A stretch of DNA of 54,927 bases from a bacterium (GCA_035691305.1 DASSJF010000065.1:1-54927), one strand, 5' to 3'; positions 7,592 to 16,416 are shown, counted from the stretch's first letter. Notes: generated by a model from the letters alone, not told the origin. Program-made: numbers and translations.

Positions 7592-10008
7592 TGGCCGCCG
7601 ACGGCGGGTTCCGTGTCATCGGCCGCCGCTGGCGGCGGGTGGACGGCCCGGCGAAGACGGCCGGCCAGACCGTCTACGCCGACGACCTCGTGCTGCCGCG
7701 GATGCTTCACGGCCGGCTGCTGCGCAGCCACCTGCCGCACGCGCGGATCCGGCGGATCGACGTGACCCGCGCCCGGGCCATGCCGGGCGTCCACGCCGTG
7801 ATCACCGGCGACGACCTCCCGATCAAATTCGGCATCATGCCGAGCAGCCAGGACGAGGAGACGCTGTGCCGCGATAAGGTGCGCTACGTCGGGGATCCGA
7901 TCGCCGCGGTCGCCGCGGTGGACGAGGAGACCGCGGAGCGGGCGTGCGAGGCGATCGACGTCGAGTATGAGCCGCTCACGCCGGTCATGTCGATCGAAGA
8001 GGCCGCGGCCGGCGGGGGCACCCCGGTGCAGGAGTACGGCGACGGCCCCGGTCCCCACGTCCACAAGAACGTCTCGCTCGAGTTCGGCGACATGGCGGCG
8101 GGGTTCGCCGCGGCCGAGCACGTCCGCGAAGACGTGTTCTTCTTTCAGGGCAACACGCATCTGCCGATGGAGCAGCACAGCGCGGTCGGCCAGCGCGACG
8201 CGGCCGGGCGGGTGATCCTGTGGACGTCCTCGCAGACGCCGCACTACGTGCACCGGGCGCTCAGCAAAGTGCTGGAGCTGCCGATGAGCGCGATCCGCGT
8301 CGTCGCGACGCCCGTCGGCGGAGGCTTCGGCGGCAAGAGCGATCCGTTCAGCCACGAGATCTGCGCGGCGAAGCTCGCGCTCGCGACCGGCCGGCCGGTA
8401 AAGATCACACTCACACGCGAGGAGGTGTTCTACGCGCACCGCGGCCGCCATCCGGTGCTGATGTGGATCCGCACCGGCGTCCGGCGCGACGGCCGGATCA
8501 CCGCGTGCCACATCCGCACGTTCCTCGACGGCGGCGCCTACGGGTCGTACGGGGTCGCGACCACCTACTATACCGGCGCGCTGCAGACCGTGACCTACCG
8601 CATTCCGGCGTACAAGTTCGAAGGGGCGCGGTTTTGGACGAACAAGCCGCCGTGCGGTCCGAAGCGGGGCCACGGCACGCCGCAGCCGCGGTTTGGCATC
8701 GAGCTGCAGATGGACAAGCTCGCCGAGGATCTCGGGATGGATCCGGCGACGATCCGGCTCGTCAACGCCACCGCGCCGTTTACGCGGACGGTGAACCACC
8801 TGCGGATCACGAGCAACGGCCTTCGCGAGTGCATCGAGCGCGTCGCCGCGGCGAGCGGCTTTCGGGAGAAACACGGCCGGCTCCCGGCCGGGCGAGGCAT
8901 CGGCCTCGCCGTCAGCACGTACCTGAGCGGCGCCGGCCTGCCGATCTACTGGAACGACATGCCGCACAGCGAAGTGCAGCTGCGCGTCGACCGCGGCGGC
9001 GGCGTGACCCTGTACTGCGGCGCGATCGACATCGGCCAGGGTAGCGACTCGGTGCTGGCCGGCGTTGCCGCGGAAGCGCTGGGCCTCGATCCGCATGAGA
9101 TCAGCCTCGTGACCGCGGACACCGACCTCACGCCGATCGATCTGGGCTCCTACAGCAGCCGCGTCACCTTCATGGCCGGCAACGCCGCGCTCGCGGCGGC
9201 CACGAAGGCCCGCGATCTCCTCGTCGCGGCGGTCTCCGAGCACCTGGAACTCGAGCGGGACGAGCTCGTGGTCGGCGATCACCGCATTCACGCGGCGGCA
9301 GATCCGTCCCGGGGCGTGTCGTTTGCCGACGCCGCGGCTCTTGCCGAGGCGATGTTCGGCACGCTGACCACGGTCGGCTCCTACCGGCCGCCGCGGCTCG
9401 CCGGCCCCTTCAAGGGCTCCGGCGTCGGGCCGTCGCCCGCCTACTCGTTCTCGGCCGCGGCCGTCGAGGTGGGGGTCGACCGGGGGACCGGCGAGGTGCG
9501 GGTCGAGCGCGTCTGGATCGCGCACGATATCGGCCGCGCAATCAATGAGACGCTCGCGATCGGACAGATCGAGGGCGGCGTGTACATGGCCCTCGGCGAG
9601 GCGCTGATGGAAGAACAGATCTTCCGCAAAGGCCTGCACAAGATTCCGTCGATGCTCGAGTACAAGAGTCCGACGTTTCTCGAGATGCCTCCGGTGGAGA
9701 CGATCCTCGTCAACACGGACGATCCCGAAGGGCCATTCGGCGCGAAAGAGGCCGGGCAGGGCCCGCTGCTGCCCGTGATCCCCGCGGTCGCCAACGCCGT
9801 GTACGACGCCGTCGGCGTCCGGATCGACGAGATTCCGATCTCGCCGGACAAGGTGCTGGCGGCGCTGGAGCAGCGCGCGAAGGGCGCGCCGGCGCGGATC
9901 GGACCGCGGGGGGTTCCTCCGTTCGTCTTTCGGAAGCCGCTCGCCGTCGAGCCGCCCGCCGGGTGGGAGACGCCGTGGCGAAGCGCCGCCGGCGCGGAGG
10001 GCCGCTGA
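7591..10008 (+). CDS. hcrA: 4-hydroxybenzoyl-CoA reductase-type molybdopterin catalytic subunit (alpha)
   Basis: Catalytic Mo-cofactor subunit of the xanthine dehydrogenase family. In 4-hydroxybenzoyl-CoA reductase it removes the para-hydroxyl of 4-hydroxybenzoyl-CoA to give benzoyl-CoA. Seen: the a/b hammerhead N-terminal domain (about residues 20-125), then Mo-binding domains with VGGGFGGKSDPFSHEICAA, the loop TNKPPCGPKRGHGTPQPRFG that replaces the usual xanthine dehydrogenase substrate loop, DIGQGSDSVLAGVAAEALG, and the late glutamate motif PFGAKEAGQGPLLPVIPAVA. It has 805 residues, slightly longer than Thauera HcrA. The CGPKRGHG loop resembles HcrA as I remember it. The gene is coupled to both neighbours by ATGA overlaps. 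Confidence 0.78.
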   Translation: MAADGGFRVIGRRWRRVDGPAKTAGQTVYADDLVLPRMLHGRLLRSHLPHARIRRIDVTRARAMPGVHAVITGDDLPIKFGIMPSSQDEETLCRDKVRYVGDPIAAVAAVDEETAERACEAIDVEYEPLTPVMSIEEAAAGGGTPVQEYGDGPGPHVHKNVSLEFGDMAAGFAAAEHVREDVFFFQGNTHLPMEQHSAVGQRDAAGRVILWTSSQTPHYVHRALSKVLELPMSAIRVVATPVGGGFGGKSDPFSHEICAAKLALATGRPVKITLTREEVFYAHRGRHPVLMWIRTGVRRDGRITACHIRTFLDGGAYGSYGVATTYYTGALQTVTYRIPAYKFEGARFWTNKPPCGPKRGHGTPQPRFGIELQMDKLAEDLGMDPATIRLVNATAPFTRTVNHLRITSNGLRECIERVAAASGFREKHGRLPAGRGIGLAVSTYLSGAGLPIYWNDMPHSEVQLRVDRGGGVTLYCGAIDIGQGSDSVLAGVAAEALGLDPHEISLVTADTDLTPIDLGSYSSRVTFMAGNAALAAATKARDLLVAAVSEHLELERDELVVGDHRIHAAADPSRGVSFADAAALAEAMFGTLTTVGSYRPPRLAGPFKGSGVGPSPAYSFSAAAVEVGVDRGTGEVRVERVWIAHDIGRAINETLAIGQIEGGVYMALGEALMEEQIFRKGLHKIPSMLEYKSPTFLEMPPVETILVNTDDPEGPFGAKEAGQGPLLPVIPAVANAVYDAVGVRIDEIPISPDKVLAALEQRAKGAPARIGPRGVPPFVFRKPLAVEPPAGWETPWRSAAGAEGR

Positions 10009-11027
10009 TGCTGCGCCTTCCTCCGTTCACGTATCTTGCGCCGCGCACGCTGGCAAAGGCGGTGGGATTTCTCTGGGAGACCGCGCCCGACGGCATGGCC
10101 GTCGCGGGCGGAACAGACCTCTATCCGAACATGAAGCGCCGGCAGTTCGAGCCGAAGACGCTGATCGGGCTGCGCGGCATTCCCGAACTCCGACGCCTCG
10201 CGGGCGATCCGGAGCGCGGAATCGCGGTCGGGGCCTGCGTGACGCTGACCCACCTCGCGGCGGCGCCCGCCGTCGCGGAGGGGTATCGCGCGCTGGCGCT
10301 CGCGGCCGGCTCGGTCAGCACGCCCCCGTTGCGCAACATGGGAACGATCGGCGGTAACCTCTGCCTGGATACGCGGTGCAACTACTACAACCAGACGTAC
10401 CATTGGCGCAAGTCGATCGGTTTCTGCATGAAGAAGGACGGTGACATCTGCCTCGTTGCGCCGGGCAGCCCGCGCTGCTGGGCGGTGTCCTCGACCGACA
10501 CGGCGCCGGCGGCGATCGTGCTCGGCGCGCAGCTGCGCCTCGTCGGGCCGGCCGGGGAGCGCACGGTCCCGGCCGCGGCATTCTACCGCGACGACGGAAT
10601 GCAGTACCTCGCCAAGTCAGCGGACGAGCTGCTGGTGGAGGTGCTGCTGCCGCCCGCCGACGGCTGGCGGTCGACCTACTGGAAGCTGCGGCGCCGAGGT
10701 TCGTTTGACTTTCCGATCCTCGGCGTGGCCGCGGCGGTCCGGATGGAGCCGGACGGGCGCATCGCCGAGGCGCGGCTCGCGCTCAGCGGAGTCGCCTCGC
10801 ACCCGGTGGAGGCGCCGGAGGCCGCCGCCTTGCTGCGCGGTCAACGGCCGACCGAGGAACTGCTCGCGCAGGCTGCGCAGGCGGCGTCCCAGCCGTCGCG
10901 TCCGCTCGACAACACCGATCTGACGATCGGATACCGGAAAAAAATGACCCGAGTCTACGTGGAGCGGGCGCTGCGTGAGCTCGCCGGCCTGCCCTATGAG
11001 GGCGCGGCCGGCGGTGGTCCGCACTGA
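10008..11027 (+). CDS. hcrB: 4-hydroxybenzoyl-CoA reductase-type FAD and [4Fe-4S] subunit (beta)
   Basis: FAD-binding subunit with the extra iron-sulfur loop that sets 4-hydroxybenzoyl-CoA reductase apart from other xanthine dehydrogenase-family enzymes. Seen: FAD motifs AVAGGTDLYPNM and RNMGTIGGNLC, then an insertion with Cys124, Cys140, Cys148 and Cys157. The spacing (16, 8, 9) is identical to Cys122/138/146/155 of Thauera HcrB, which bind [4Fe-4S]. The typical IGFCMKKDGDICLVAPGSP and RCWAVSSTDTAPA are present. Start ATG 10008 overlaps the stop of the large subunit. The 339 residues are normal. This gene is the best evidence that the operon acts on an aryl-CoA by low-potential reduction rather than on a purine or CO. 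Confidence 0.85.
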   Translation: MLRLPPFTYLAPRTLAKAVGFLWETAPDGMAVAGGTDLYPNMKRRQFEPKTLIGLRGIPELRRLAGDPERGIAVGACVTLTHLAAAPAVAEGYRALALAAGSVSTPPLRNMGTIGGNLCLDTRCNYYNQTYHWRKSIGFCMKKDGDICLVAPGSPRCWAVSSTDTAPAAIVLGAQLRLVGPAGERTVPAAAFYRDDGMQYLAKSADELLVEVLLPPADGWRSTYWKLRRRGSFDFPILGVAAAVRMEPDGRIAEARLALSGVASHPVEAPEAAALLRGQRPTEELLAQAAQAASQPSRPLDNTDLTIGYRKKMTRVYVERALRELAGLPYEGAAGGGPH

Positions 11028-11032
11028 CCCAG

Positions 11033-11282
11033 TATTCGGGCGGCGCGTAGACGTTGACGGTGACGGTGACGAGCGGTTCGTCGCCGCTGTTGCGGATTTC
11101 GTGACGCTCTCCGGCTTCGATCAGCAGCAGCTCGCCGGTTCCGATGCCGACCGTCCGGCGTTCCACGGTGGCTTCGCGGTGGACTCCCCGGGTTTGAGCG
11201 CCATGGTGGCGGCCTGTGACCGGGGCGCGCCGGCCACCACGTCGAAGAACCCGCGCGCCGCGGCCGCCCGGACCGTCTTCAT
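11033..11282 (-). pseudogene. decayed cupin-domain gene (internal deletion and frameshift)
   Basis: From ATG 11282 the frame reads FFDVVAGAPRSQAATMALKPGES, the usual start of a small cupin. It then continues out of frame and stops. A different frame just after it (complement of about 11035-11165) reads ERRTVGIGTGELLLIEAGERHEIRNSGDEPLVTVTVNVYAPPEYW in overlapping pieces, the usual cupin second half with a metal-binding His. About 20 residues expected between the halves, including the first metal motif, are missing, and no stop follows the second half at the normal place. This is best explained as a broken gene beside the reductase operon. Confidence 0.6.
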
Positions 11283-11425
11283 GGCTGCGTCACCCGCTCG
11301 ATGAGACGTCAGTCTCGTTGCTTGCCGGCGCGCGGCACCGGCGCGGCTCGTCGGACGAGGCGGGCTTCGGCCCGTTGTCGAAGGGAGCCGCGGCCGGGCC
11401 TGCGGGCGCGGTACGGAGGTGGCGC

Positions 11426-12547
11426 GTGAATCGCGGCCTGCGGACACCGCTGTGCGATCTTCTGCGCATCGACTATCCGATCATTCAGTCGGGCATGGGC
11501 GGCATCGCCGGGCCCGAGCTCGTCGCCGAGGTGTCGAACGCCGGCGGACTCGGCGTGCTCGCCGGCCTCAACGTGCCGGCCGACGAACTGCGCCGGCGCA
11601 TTCGCCGGGTTCGTGAGCTGACAGACCGGCCCTTCGGCGTCAACCTCTGGCTCCACACCGAGTTGCGGCCGCCGATCGATCCCGCCGCCATCCCGGCGGA
11701 GACCGTCGGCGCGGTGCAGGCGACGTTGAATCGTTTCCGCGAGCGTCTCGGCCTGCCGGCGAAGCAGGCCCGTCCGGCACGCCCTCCGGATCTGATCGAC
11801 GCGCAGTTCGAGACGATCCTCGAAGAACGCGTGCCGGTGTGGAGCATCGGTCTCGGCGACCCCGGTCCGGCGATGACGCAGCGGTGCCGCGACCGCGGCG
11901 TCATCGTCATGGCGATGATCGCGCGTCTGGACGACGCAAAGGCCCTGGCGCGGTCCGGGGTCGACGTGATCGTCGCGCAGGGCAGCGAAGCGGGCGGACA
12001 CCGCTCGACGTGGGTCAAGACCCCTACGGCGGAGGAGGCGGGCATCGGCCTCGTCGCGCTCGTCCCGCAGATCGTCGAGGCCGTCTCAGTCCCCGTCGTA
12101 GCCTCCGGCGGAATCGTGGACGGCCGCGGCCTCGTCGCGGCGCTCGCGCTTGGGGCGCAGGGGGTCCTGCTCGGCACGCGGTTTGTCGCCACCCGTGAAT
12201 CGTCCGCGCCCGAGTTCTACAAGCGGGCGCTGCTCGACCGTGACGCCGGCGCGACGGTCGTGACGGACACGTTCACGGGGCTGTACGCCCGCGCGATCGG
12301 CAACCGGTACGTCGACGAGTACCGGGCGTCCGGCGCGCCGGTGCTGCCGGGTCTCACGCAGCGCGCGACGGCGCAGGACGTTTACGACGCCTCGGCCGCG
12401 CGTGGCGTCGGGGACTACTATCCGATGTGGGCCGGGCAGAGCGTCGGCCTCATCCACGACCTGCCCGGCGCCGGCGACGTCGTTCGGAGCATCGTCGAAG
12501 AGGCGCGAACGGCGCTGGCCGGACTTCGAGAGCGGGTGCGGCAGTGA
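11426..12547 (+). CDS. nitronate monooxygenase / FabK-like FMN oxidoreductase (2-nitropropane dioxygenase family)
   Basis: FMN-dependent TIM-barrel enzyme. Members oxidise alkyl nitronates (propionate-3-nitronate detoxification) or reduce enoyl-ACP. Seen: the N-terminal IDYPIIQSGMGGIAGPELVAEVSNAGGLG, the central VDVIVAQGSEAGGH phosphate/flavin motif, PVVASGGIVDGRGLVAALALGAQGVLLGTRF, and a C-terminal extension with YYPMWAGQSVGLI, typical of the NMO branch. GTG 11426 is chosen because GGAGGT lies 5 bases upstream. The 373 residues fit class I NMO. It lies between the reductase operon and the E1 genes on the same strand, but nothing shows its substrate here. Confidence 0.82.
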   Translation: MNRGLRTPLCDLLRIDYPIIQSGMGGIAGPELVAEVSNAGGLGVLAGLNVPADELRRRIRRVRELTDRPFGVNLWLHTELRPPIDPAAIPAETVGAVQATLNRFRERLGLPAKQARPARPPDLIDAQFETILEERVPVWSIGLGDPGPAMTQRCRDRGVIVMAMIARLDDAKALARSGVDVIVAQGSEAGGHRSTWVKTPTAEEAGIGLVALVPQIVEAVSVPVVASGGIVDGRGLVAALALGAQGVLLGTRFVATRESSAPEFYKRALLDRDAGATVVTDTFTGLYARAIGNRYVDEYRASGAPVLPGLTQRATAQDVYDASAARGVGDYYPMWAGQSVGLIHDLPGAGDVVRSIVEEARTALAGLRERVRQ

Positions 12548-12589
12548 GCGCGGAGCGGCCGATCCGGGCGGCGGAGGTCTTCCATTAAG

Positions 12590-13612
12590 ATGGCGAAGTC
12601 CACGCGCCTCTCCAACGACCGCCCGTCGCCGCGCGATGGGCGCGCAGCCGGGGTGCCGCCCGACCGGCAGCTGGAGATGCTGTACTACATGCGCCTGCAG
12701 CGGGCGGTCGAAGACCGGGGCGTCAAGCTGTACTATCAGGGGCGCATCCCGGGCGCCTACTTCACCGGCTGGGGCCACGAGGCGATCGTGGTCGGCGCCG
12801 CGGCGGCCCTCGGTCCCGACGACCTACTCGCGCCGATGCACCGGGACCTTGCCGCGTACATCATGCGCGGGATTTCGGTGGGAGAGGTGTTCGCCCAGTT
12901 TCTCGACCGGGAGGGCGGGCCGACGCGCGGCCGTGACGGCAACGTCCACATGGGCGACCCCCGGCGCGGCATCCTGCCGTTCATCAGCCACATGGCGGCC
13001 TCGGTCCCGGTCGCGGCGGGGATGGCGCTCGCGTGCCGGCAGCGGGGGGAGCCCCGCGCCGTGCTGACCTACTTCGGCGACGGCGCCACGAGCACCGGCG
13101 CGTGGCATGAGGGCGTCAACTTCGCCGCCGTGTTCCGCCTGCCGCTGGTGCTTGTGCTGGAGAACAACCAGTACGCCTACTCCACACCCCTCGACCACCA
13201 GACCGCGGCGCGGGCGTTCGTGGACAAGGCCGCGGGGTACGGGATTCCCGGCGTCGCGGTGGACGGTAACGACGTGCTCGCGGTCTACGACGCCGTGGCG
13301 GAGGCGGTGGCGCGCGCGCGGAGCGGCGGGGGCCCGACGCTCATCGAATGCCGCACGCTGCGTGTGCGGGGGCACAGCGAAGCCGACAAATTTTCATACG
13401 TGCCCAAGGCGTTGCTCGACGAGTGGGCGGCACGGGATCCACTCGCGTCCTTCGAGCGGCGCCTGCGGACGTCGGGCGTCCTCACCGATGAGAACGACGA
13501 GGCGATGCGCGCCCGCGTTGCCCAGGAAGTGGAGGACGGGCTCGCCTGGGCGGAAACGAGCCCGGACCCGGATCCGCGGACGGTCGCGGACGGCGTGTAC
13601 GCGCCGGACTGA
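12590..13612 (+). CDS. thiamine-pyrophosphate 2-oxoacid dehydrogenase E1 alpha subunit
   Basis: Alpha subunit of a heterotetrameric E1 (pyruvate, branched-chain 2-oxoacid or acetoin dehydrogenase type), which decarboxylates a 2-oxoacid on TPP. Seen: GRIPGAYFTGWGHEAIVVG, HRDLAAYIMRGIS, and the TPP/Mg motif YFGDGATSTGAWHEGVNFAAV ending in ENNQYAYSTP (GDG...NN), then RVRGHSEADKFSYVP in the phosphorylation-loop region. The 340 residues are normal. ATG 12590 has GGAGG about 12 bases upstream. Two bases separate it from the beta subunit gene. No E2 or E3 gene lies nearby, so partners must be encoded elsewhere. Substrate unknown. Confidence 0.85.
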   Translation: MAKSTRLSNDRPSPRDGRAAGVPPDRQLEMLYYMRLQRAVEDRGVKLYYQGRIPGAYFTGWGHEAIVVGAAAALGPDDLLAPMHRDLAAYIMRGISVGEVFAQFLDREGGPTRGRDGNVHMGDPRRGILPFISHMAASVPVAAGMALACRQRGEPRAVLTYFGDGATSTGAWHEGVNFAAVFRLPLVLVLENNQYAYSTPLDHQTAARAFVDKAAGYGIPGVAVDGNDVLAVYDAVAEAVARARSGGGPTLIECRTLRVRGHSEADKFSYVPKALLDEWAARDPLASFERRLRTSGVLTDENDEAMRARVAQEVEDGLAWAETSPDPDPRTVADGVYAPD

Positions 13613-13614
13613 TC

Positions 13615-14589
13615 GTGCCGCAGCTGACCTATCTCGAAGCGATCCGGGAAGGGCTCCGCGTCGAGATGCGGCGCGACCCGCGCGTGTTCATCCTTGGGGA
13701 AGACATCGGCGTCTACGGCGGCGCCTTCAAGATCACCGAGGGCTTCCTCGATGAGTTCGGTCCTTGGCGCGTGATCGACGCGCCGCTCGCGGAGACGGCG
13801 AACGTCGGCGCCGGCATCGGCGCGGCGGTGATGGGCATGCGGCCGGTGATCGAGATGCAGTTTGCCGATTTCGTGACGGACGCGTTCACGCAGGTCGTGA
13901 ACATGGCCGCGAAATACCACTGGCGGACTCGGATGCCGCTGCCGCTCGTGCTGCGCATGCCGTACGGCGGCGACGTCAAAGGCGGGCCGTTCCATTCCCA
14001 GTGCATGGAAGCCTGGTTCGCCCACACGCCGGGGCTCAAAGTGGTGGTCCCGGCGTTCGCAGAGGACGCGAAGGGCCTTCTCCTCGCGGCGATCCGCGAT
14101 CCGAACCCCGTCCTGTACTTCGAGCACAAGCATCTCTACCGGCTGCGCCGCGAGGAGGTCCCGGCCGGGGAGTACGTGACGCCGATCGGGCGCGCCCGGC
14201 TGGTCCAGGAAGGGGCCGCGCTCTCGGTCATCTCGTACGGCTGGATGCTGCACAAGTGTCTCGACGCGGCGGAGCTGGCGGCGGCGGACGGCATCGCCGC
14301 GGACGTCCTCGATCTGCGAACGCTCGCGCCGCTCGACCGCGAAGCGGTTCTCGGCTCCGTCCGCAAGACGGGCAAGGCCCTGGTCGTGCACGAGGCGACC
14401 CGCACGGGCGGCGTCGGCGGAGAAATCGCGTCGCTGATCGCGGAGGAAGCCTTCGACTCTCTCGACGGCCCCGTCGTGCGTCTCGCGAGCGAAGACGCGC
14501 CGGTGCCGCACAACCCGGGGCTCGAAGCGGCGTTTCAACCCACCGTCGGAGAAATCGCGGGCGCGATCCGCCGGCTCGCCGCCTACTGA
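13615..14589 (+). CDS. 2-oxoacid dehydrogenase E1 beta subunit
   Basis: Beta subunit pairing with the upstream E1 alpha. Seen: the transketolase-type pyrimidine-binding domain with VFILGEDIGVYGGAFKITEG, DAPLAETANVGAGIGAAVMG (the catalytic-side Glu region) and EMQFADFVTDAFTQVVNMAAK, then the transketolase C-terminal domain with VISYGWMLHKCLDAAELAA and VVHEATRTGGVGGEIASLIAE. The 324 residues are typical. The GTG start at 13615 is set by the three-base spacing to the alpha gene stop and by the conserved N-terminal LTYLEAIREGL. The convergent amidohydrolase gene ends about 40 bases downstream. Confidence 0.86.
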   Translation: MPQLTYLEAIREGLRVEMRRDPRVFILGEDIGVYGGAFKITEGFLDEFGPWRVIDAPLAETANVGAGIGAAVMGMRPVIEMQFADFVTDAFTQVVNMAAKYHWRTRMPLPLVLRMPYGGDVKGGPFHSQCMEAWFAHTPGLKVVVPAFAEDAKGLLLAAIRDPNPVLYFEHKHLYRLRREEVPAGEYVTPIGRARLVQEGAALSVISYGWMLHKCLDAAELAAADGIAADVLDLRTLAPLDREAVLGSVRKTGKALVVHEATRTGGVGGEIASLIAEEAFDSLDGPVVRLASEDAPVPHNPGLEAAFQPTVGEIAGAIRRLAAY

Positions 14590-14632
14590 TTCTCCATCGG
14601 GCTGCGGGTAGCGCGGAGGAGATTTCCGCCGG

Positions 14633-15817
14633 TCAACTCGAGGCGCCGGGCGCCCCGCACGGCCCGAGGACCTGACCGCCGGCGACCGTGAGGACCGGCA
14701 CAAGCCGCCGGCGTCCCGTCATGGTCCGCCCGGTAACGTCCATGTACTCGAACGCCCCCGTGCGGTCGTCGAGCACGGTGACGTCGGCGGGCGCCCCCGG
14801 CGTCAGCGTGCCGAGGTCCGGCCGGCCGATCGCGCGGGCCGGTGCCGCGGTCGCCGCGGCGATGACCCGGCCGAGCGGCATCCCGAGGCTCAGCAACTTC
14901 GACATCGTGGTGGGCAGATCGTACGCCGGACCGCCGATACACAGCGCGTGCACGTCGCTGCTGATCACATCGGGCAGGAACCCCTGCGCCAAACACGCCT
15001 CGGCGCTCTCGAACGAGAAGCTGCCCATGCCGTGGCCGATGTCGATAATGACGCCGCGCGCGCGCGCCTCCCACAGTTCCGGCAGGATGCGGGCGGTGAC
15101 CCCGGGATCGACCGTCGGCCCGTTCGGAAACGGCCGGAACGCGTGGGTCAGAATGTCGCCTTTTCGCAGCAGCGGGAGCACTTCGCGCCGCGTCGGCGGC
15201 GGGTTGTCCGTATGCACCATCATGCGCACCCCGAGCGCCTCCGCGGCCTGAAGGGTGTGGTGCAGCGGCGGTAGCCCCCGGCCCTCGCCGGCGATCAGGC
15301 CGAGGCGCACCTTCATGCCGAGGATGAGGTCACGATGCTCCTGCCCGACCTGCACCGCTTCGTGGACGTTGAGCAGCCGCATGTCGATCGATTCGCCGAC
15401 CATCACGCGCCGCGAGAAAGCGAAGATGCCGGCGAAGCTGATGTTGAGGAACGGAAGAATGCGCACGCGCGAGCGCTCGATGAGATGGCGCCGGAACCCG
15501 AGGAAGTTTCCCGGCCCGGCGCTGCCCGCGTCCACGTGGGTCGTGACGCCCGAGGAGGCCGACAGCGCGTCGGGATCGACGCCGAGCGAGGTGCCGCCCC
15601 AGTACACGTGGGTATGAAGGTCGATCAGCCCGGGGGTGACCAGCCGGCCCCGGACGTCGACCGTCCGCGCGGCGCGATCGCGCGGCAGCGACGGGCCGAC
15701 CGCGGCGATCCTGCCGCCCGCGATCGCCACGTCGGCGGTGCGGGGAGAGGCGGCATCGCCGTCCGCGGGCGGGTCGAGGACCGTACCGCCGGTCAGCAGC
15801 AGATCGTACCCGGCCAT
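14633..15817 (-). CDS. amidohydrolase/deacetylase-family metallohydrolase (dihydroorotase-like)
   Basis: Cytosolic binuclear metal-dependent hydrolase of the amidohydrolase superfamily, close to the EF_0837/AHA_3915-type deacetylases that act on N-acyl amino acids or cyclic amides. Seen: GRLVTPGLIDLHTHVYWG (HxH metal site), the Lys in LGMKVRLG (candidate carboxylated bridge), His in MMVHTDNPP and ILTHAFRP, and the Asp in DVISSDVHALCIGG. The 394 residues are typical. ATG 15817 starts 8 bases after the stop of the carbonic-anhydrase-like gene, so the two probably form an operon. Whether it serves aromatic catabolism cannot be told. Confidence 0.75.
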   Translation of the reverse strand: MAGYDLLLTGGTVLDPPADGDAASPRTADVAIAGGRIAAVGPSLPRDRAARTVDVRGRLVTPGLIDLHTHVYWGGTSLGVDPDALSASSGVTTHVDAGSAGPGNFLGFRRHLIERSRVRILPFLNISFAGIFAFSRRVMVGESIDMRLLNVHEAVQVGQEHRDLILGMKVRLGLIAGEGRGLPPLHHTLQAAEALGVRMMVHTDNPPPTRREVLPLLRKGDILTHAFRPFPNGPTVDPGVTARILPELWEARARGVIIDIGHGMGSFSFESAEACLAQGFLPDVISSDVHALCIGGPAYDLPTTMSKLLSLGMPLGRVIAAATAAPARAIGRPDLGTLTPGAPADVTVLDDRTGAFEYMDVTGRTMTGRRRLVPVLTVAGGQVLGPCGAPGASS

Positions 15818-15825
15818 GCGCGGCG

Positions 15826-16416
15826 CTACCCCGGGACCGGGCCTTCGGAGGCCCGGCCGTCCGCGCGGGATACGCCGGCGGGAGGCGCGCCCGCGGCGCC
15901 GGACGCCGCGCGCTCCTCGAGATACCGGCGCGACAGGCGCACGTAGGCCGGGCCGGCTCGGGCAATCCACTGCGCCGCCACGCCTTCGAGCGGCTTGCGC
16001 ACCCGGCACGGCGAGCCGGCCGCGAGCGTCCGCGCGGGAATCTTCGTGCCGTCGGTGACGACGCTCCCGGCGCCGACGAGCGCCTCCTCACCGATCACCG
16101 CGTCGTGCAGCACGACCGCGTTCATGCCCACCAGCGCGCCGCGCTCGACGGTGCAGCCCTCGAGCACCGCCCCGTGGCCGATCGTGACGTCGTCGCCGAT
16201 CACGGTGGCGACGCGGTCGGTCGTGTGCAGCACCGCGTTGTCCTGCACGCTCGAGCGCGCGCCGATCTCGATCCGCCCGACGTCGCCGCGCAGGACCGCG
16301 CCGAACCACACGCTCGCCTCTTCGCCGACGGTGACGTCGCCGATAATCGCGGCGGTCGGCGCGATGAACGCGCTGCGGGCGATGCGCGGTGTGCGTCCGC
16401 GGAACGGCAGGATCAT
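15826..16416 (-). CDS. gamma-carbonic-anhydrase-like left-handed beta-helix protein (PaaY-like?), one zinc ligand replaced
   Basis: Trimeric hexapeptide-repeat protein. Relatives are gamma-carbonic anhydrases and the PaaY thioesterase that clears dead-end CoA esters in phenylacetate catabolism. Seen: hexapeptide repeats from about residue 20 to 135, with ASVWFGAVLRGDVGRIEIG, SSVQDNAVLHTTD (His64) and VTIGHGAVLEGCTV (His81). The third zinc ligand, normally His five residues later (GHGAVLHGC), is Glu86. The ATG at 16416 is preferred because GGGAGG lies 7 bases upstream. It has 196 residues with a C-terminal helix. It is divergent from the CoA ligase gene and next to Paa-like genes, which favours a CoA-ester role. 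Confidence 0.78.
   Translation of the reverse strand: MILPFRGRTPRIARSAFIAPTAAIIGDVTVGEEASVWFGAVLRGDVGRIEIGARSSVQDNAVLHTTDRVATVIGDDVTIGHGAVLEGCTVERGALVGMNAVVLHDAVIGEEALVGAGSVVTDGTKIPARTLAAGSPCRVRKPLEGVAAQWIARAGPAYVRLSRRYLEERAASGAAGAPPAGVSRADGRASEGPVPG

Noticed and set aside
6979-9639. 886-codon minus-strand frame
   Set aside because: Complement of the hcrC/hcrA genes; frame openness is due to GC-rich third positions.
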